Part shown: piece after piece, positions 4,976 through 5,903 of the stretch | Layout of the letters: each line of letters opens with the position of its first letter | Numbering within the stretch: the first letter of the stretch is position 1 | From: DAIDKA01 sp035485475 | GTDB taxonomy: Bacteria; Pseudomonadota; Gammaproteobacteria; Steroidobacterales; Steroidobacteraceae | DNA: 5,903 bases | Reading direction: 5' to 3' | NCBI GenBank assembly: GCA_035485475.1 | Contig: DATHOA010000202.1 | Coordinates: forward strand, 1 to 5,903 | The notes under the pieces: model-generated | Database searches by the model: none | What the model saw: only the letters and a program-made list of their open reading frames with translations | Told to the model about the DNA's origin: nothing | Made by a program: the position numbers and the translations under genes

Positions 4976-5903
4976 ATGATTATCAGTCGTTATCTGCTGC
5001 GCGAAATCCTCGGGCCGTTGGTGGTATCGCTATGCGTGCTGTGCGCGCTGTTCACCAGCTTTGGCGCCGCCGCCTTCCTGTCGGATGCCGTCAACGGGCT
5101 GTTGCCGACGAACATGATCTTTCAGGTGATCGGCCTGAGGACCCTGATTGCGCTCGAGATGCTCATTCCGATATCGCTCTACCTGGCGGTCGTCATGGCA
5201 CTCGGCCGCCTGTACGCCGACTCCGAAATGACGGCGCTGTTCGCGCTCGGACTGACTCCAGCCAGATTGATGAGAATCGTGCTGGGTCTATCGCTGTGCA
5301 TGGCAGTCATCGTTGCCGGGTTGTCGCTCGTCGCGCGGCCCTGGGCCTACGCTCGATCCCACCAGCTGGCGAGCGCTGCCGCGGCATCCCTCAACACCCG
5401 GAACATGCAGGCCGGCACGTTCTATGGCGGCCGGAACGGGGGGCGCACGATTTTCATCGAACAGCGCGCAGGTCCGGCAGCCCCAGCCCGGGACGTTTTC
5501 GTGCAGTTGGTGCTTCCCGGGGGCGGCACCCGCATCATCCATGCCAGCGCCATTGAGGAGACACTGCACGTCGACGGCAGTTCGCTGATGCATCTGACCG
5601 ATGCTCATATCTACGATATCGGCCTGGATGGCGAGAGCAGTGATGTCGTTCTGAACGCGGCTGACCTCGTTCTGCATCTCGCCAGCCCGACTGTTGACCC
5701 GCCTGAATACAGCGCGATCGCTGCCAGCACGGCGCACCTGCGCGCTTCCGATTCCGCCGTCGACATCGCCGAGTTCCAATGGCGCCTGTCCACTTCGGTC
5801 TCGACGCTCATGTTGGGCATGCTGGGCGTGCCGCTGTGCCGGGAGGGGCCCCGTCAGCGCCGGAACGCCGGGGCAGGCGTGGCGATGCTGGTCTACGCCG
5901 GCT
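4976..5903 (+). CDS. lptF: LPS export ABC transporter permease LptF, 3' end cut by window
   Basis: Inner-membrane permease half of the LptB2FG transporter, which extracts LPS from the membrane and feeds it through LptC and LptA. The frame is open from the ATG to the window edge (309 codons, one base left over). The order is typical: N-terminal MIISRYLLREIL amphipathic start, transmembrane helix about 13-33, helix about 52-76, coupling-helix region LYADSEMTALFALGL (79-93), helix about 97-120, periplasmic jellyroll about 121-265, and a fourth helix from 271 (MLGMLGVPL). I call LptF rather than LptG because MIISRYL-x-RE and LYADSEMTAL match remembered E. coli LptF (366 aa); about 50-60 residues with the last helices are missing here. 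lptG would be expected directly downstream. Upstream, lptF is divergent from a glycosyltransferase operon, whereas pepA is a common neighbour in many gammaproteobacteria. Confidence 0.92.
   Translation, partial: MIISRYLLREILGPLVVSLCVLCALFTSFGAAAFLSDAVNGLLPTNMIFQVIGLRTLIALEMLIPISLYLAVVMALGRLYADSEMTALFALGLTPARLMRIVLGLSLCMAVIVAGLSLVARPWAYARSHQLASAAAASLNTRNMQAGTFYGGRNGGRTIFIEQRAGPAAPARDVFVQLVLPGGGTRIIHASAIEETLHVDGSSLMHLTDAHIYDIGLDGESSDVVLNAADLVLHLASPTVDPPEYSAIAASTAHLRASDSAVDIAEFQWRLSTSVSTLMLGMLGVPLCREGPRQRRNAGAGVAMLVYAG

Noticed and set aside
5032..5556. 174-codon plus-strand frame
   Set aside because: A shadow of lptF in a second frame; it has no hydrophobic helices, while the lptF frame shows the expected membrane topology.
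1..5903. Mobile elements, CRISPR arrays, tRNA/rRNA genes, long repeats
   Set aside because: No transposase or integrase domain, spaced direct repeats, terminal inverted repeats or RNA-gene sequence were recognised by eye on either strand.

Overview
The window is GC-rich, gene-dense DNA with almost no intergenic space. It reads as chromosome of a Gram-negative bacterium, because it carries two parts of the lipopolysaccharide (LPS) export machinery: an LptA-type periplasmic protein and an LptF-type inner-membrane permease. The PgpC-like phosphatase and the LptF sequence both resemble their gammaproteobacterial counterparts, so a GC-rich gammaproteobacterium is my best guess. That is an inference from remembered family sequences, not a database search.

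Layout, left to right. (1) 1-675 (+): 3' part of a trypsin-like serine protease whose start lies outside the window. (2) 675-1346 (+): a HAD-superfamily phosphatase resembling phosphatidylglycerophosphatase C, with its ATG overlapping the protease stop (TGATG). (3) 1326-2264 (-): a CDP-alcohol phosphatidyltransferase, tail to tail with the phosphatase and overlapping it by 21 bp. (4) 2308-2934 (+): an exported LptA/OstA-like protein, divergent from the transferase across a 43-bp gap. (5) 2924-3721 (-): a PIG-L/LmbE zinc de-N-acetylase, overlapping the lptA 3' end by 11 bp. (6) 3726-4925 (-): a GT-B fold, family 4-like glycosyltransferase directly upstream of the deacetylase and surely in one operon with it. 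(7) 4976 to the window end (+): lptF, divergent from the glycosyltransferase and cut by the window edge.

Functionally the window is an envelope-lipid neighbourhood: two phospholipid head-group enzymes, two LPS-transport proteins, and a glycosyltransferase/deacetylase pair. A family-4 glycosyltransferase paired with a PIG-L deacetylase is the logic of GlcNAc transfer followed by de-N-acetylation. The same logic is used in GPI anchors (PIG-A/PIG-L), mycothiol (MshA/MshB) and bacillithiol (BshA/BshB). Next to a CDP-alcohol phosphatidyltransferase and a lipid-phosphate phosphatase, this suggests, without proving, a glucosaminyl-lipid or envelope-glycan modification module set between lptA and lptF. 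No mobile element, CRISPR array, tRNA or rRNA was recognised, and there is no gene-free stretch longer than about 50 bp.
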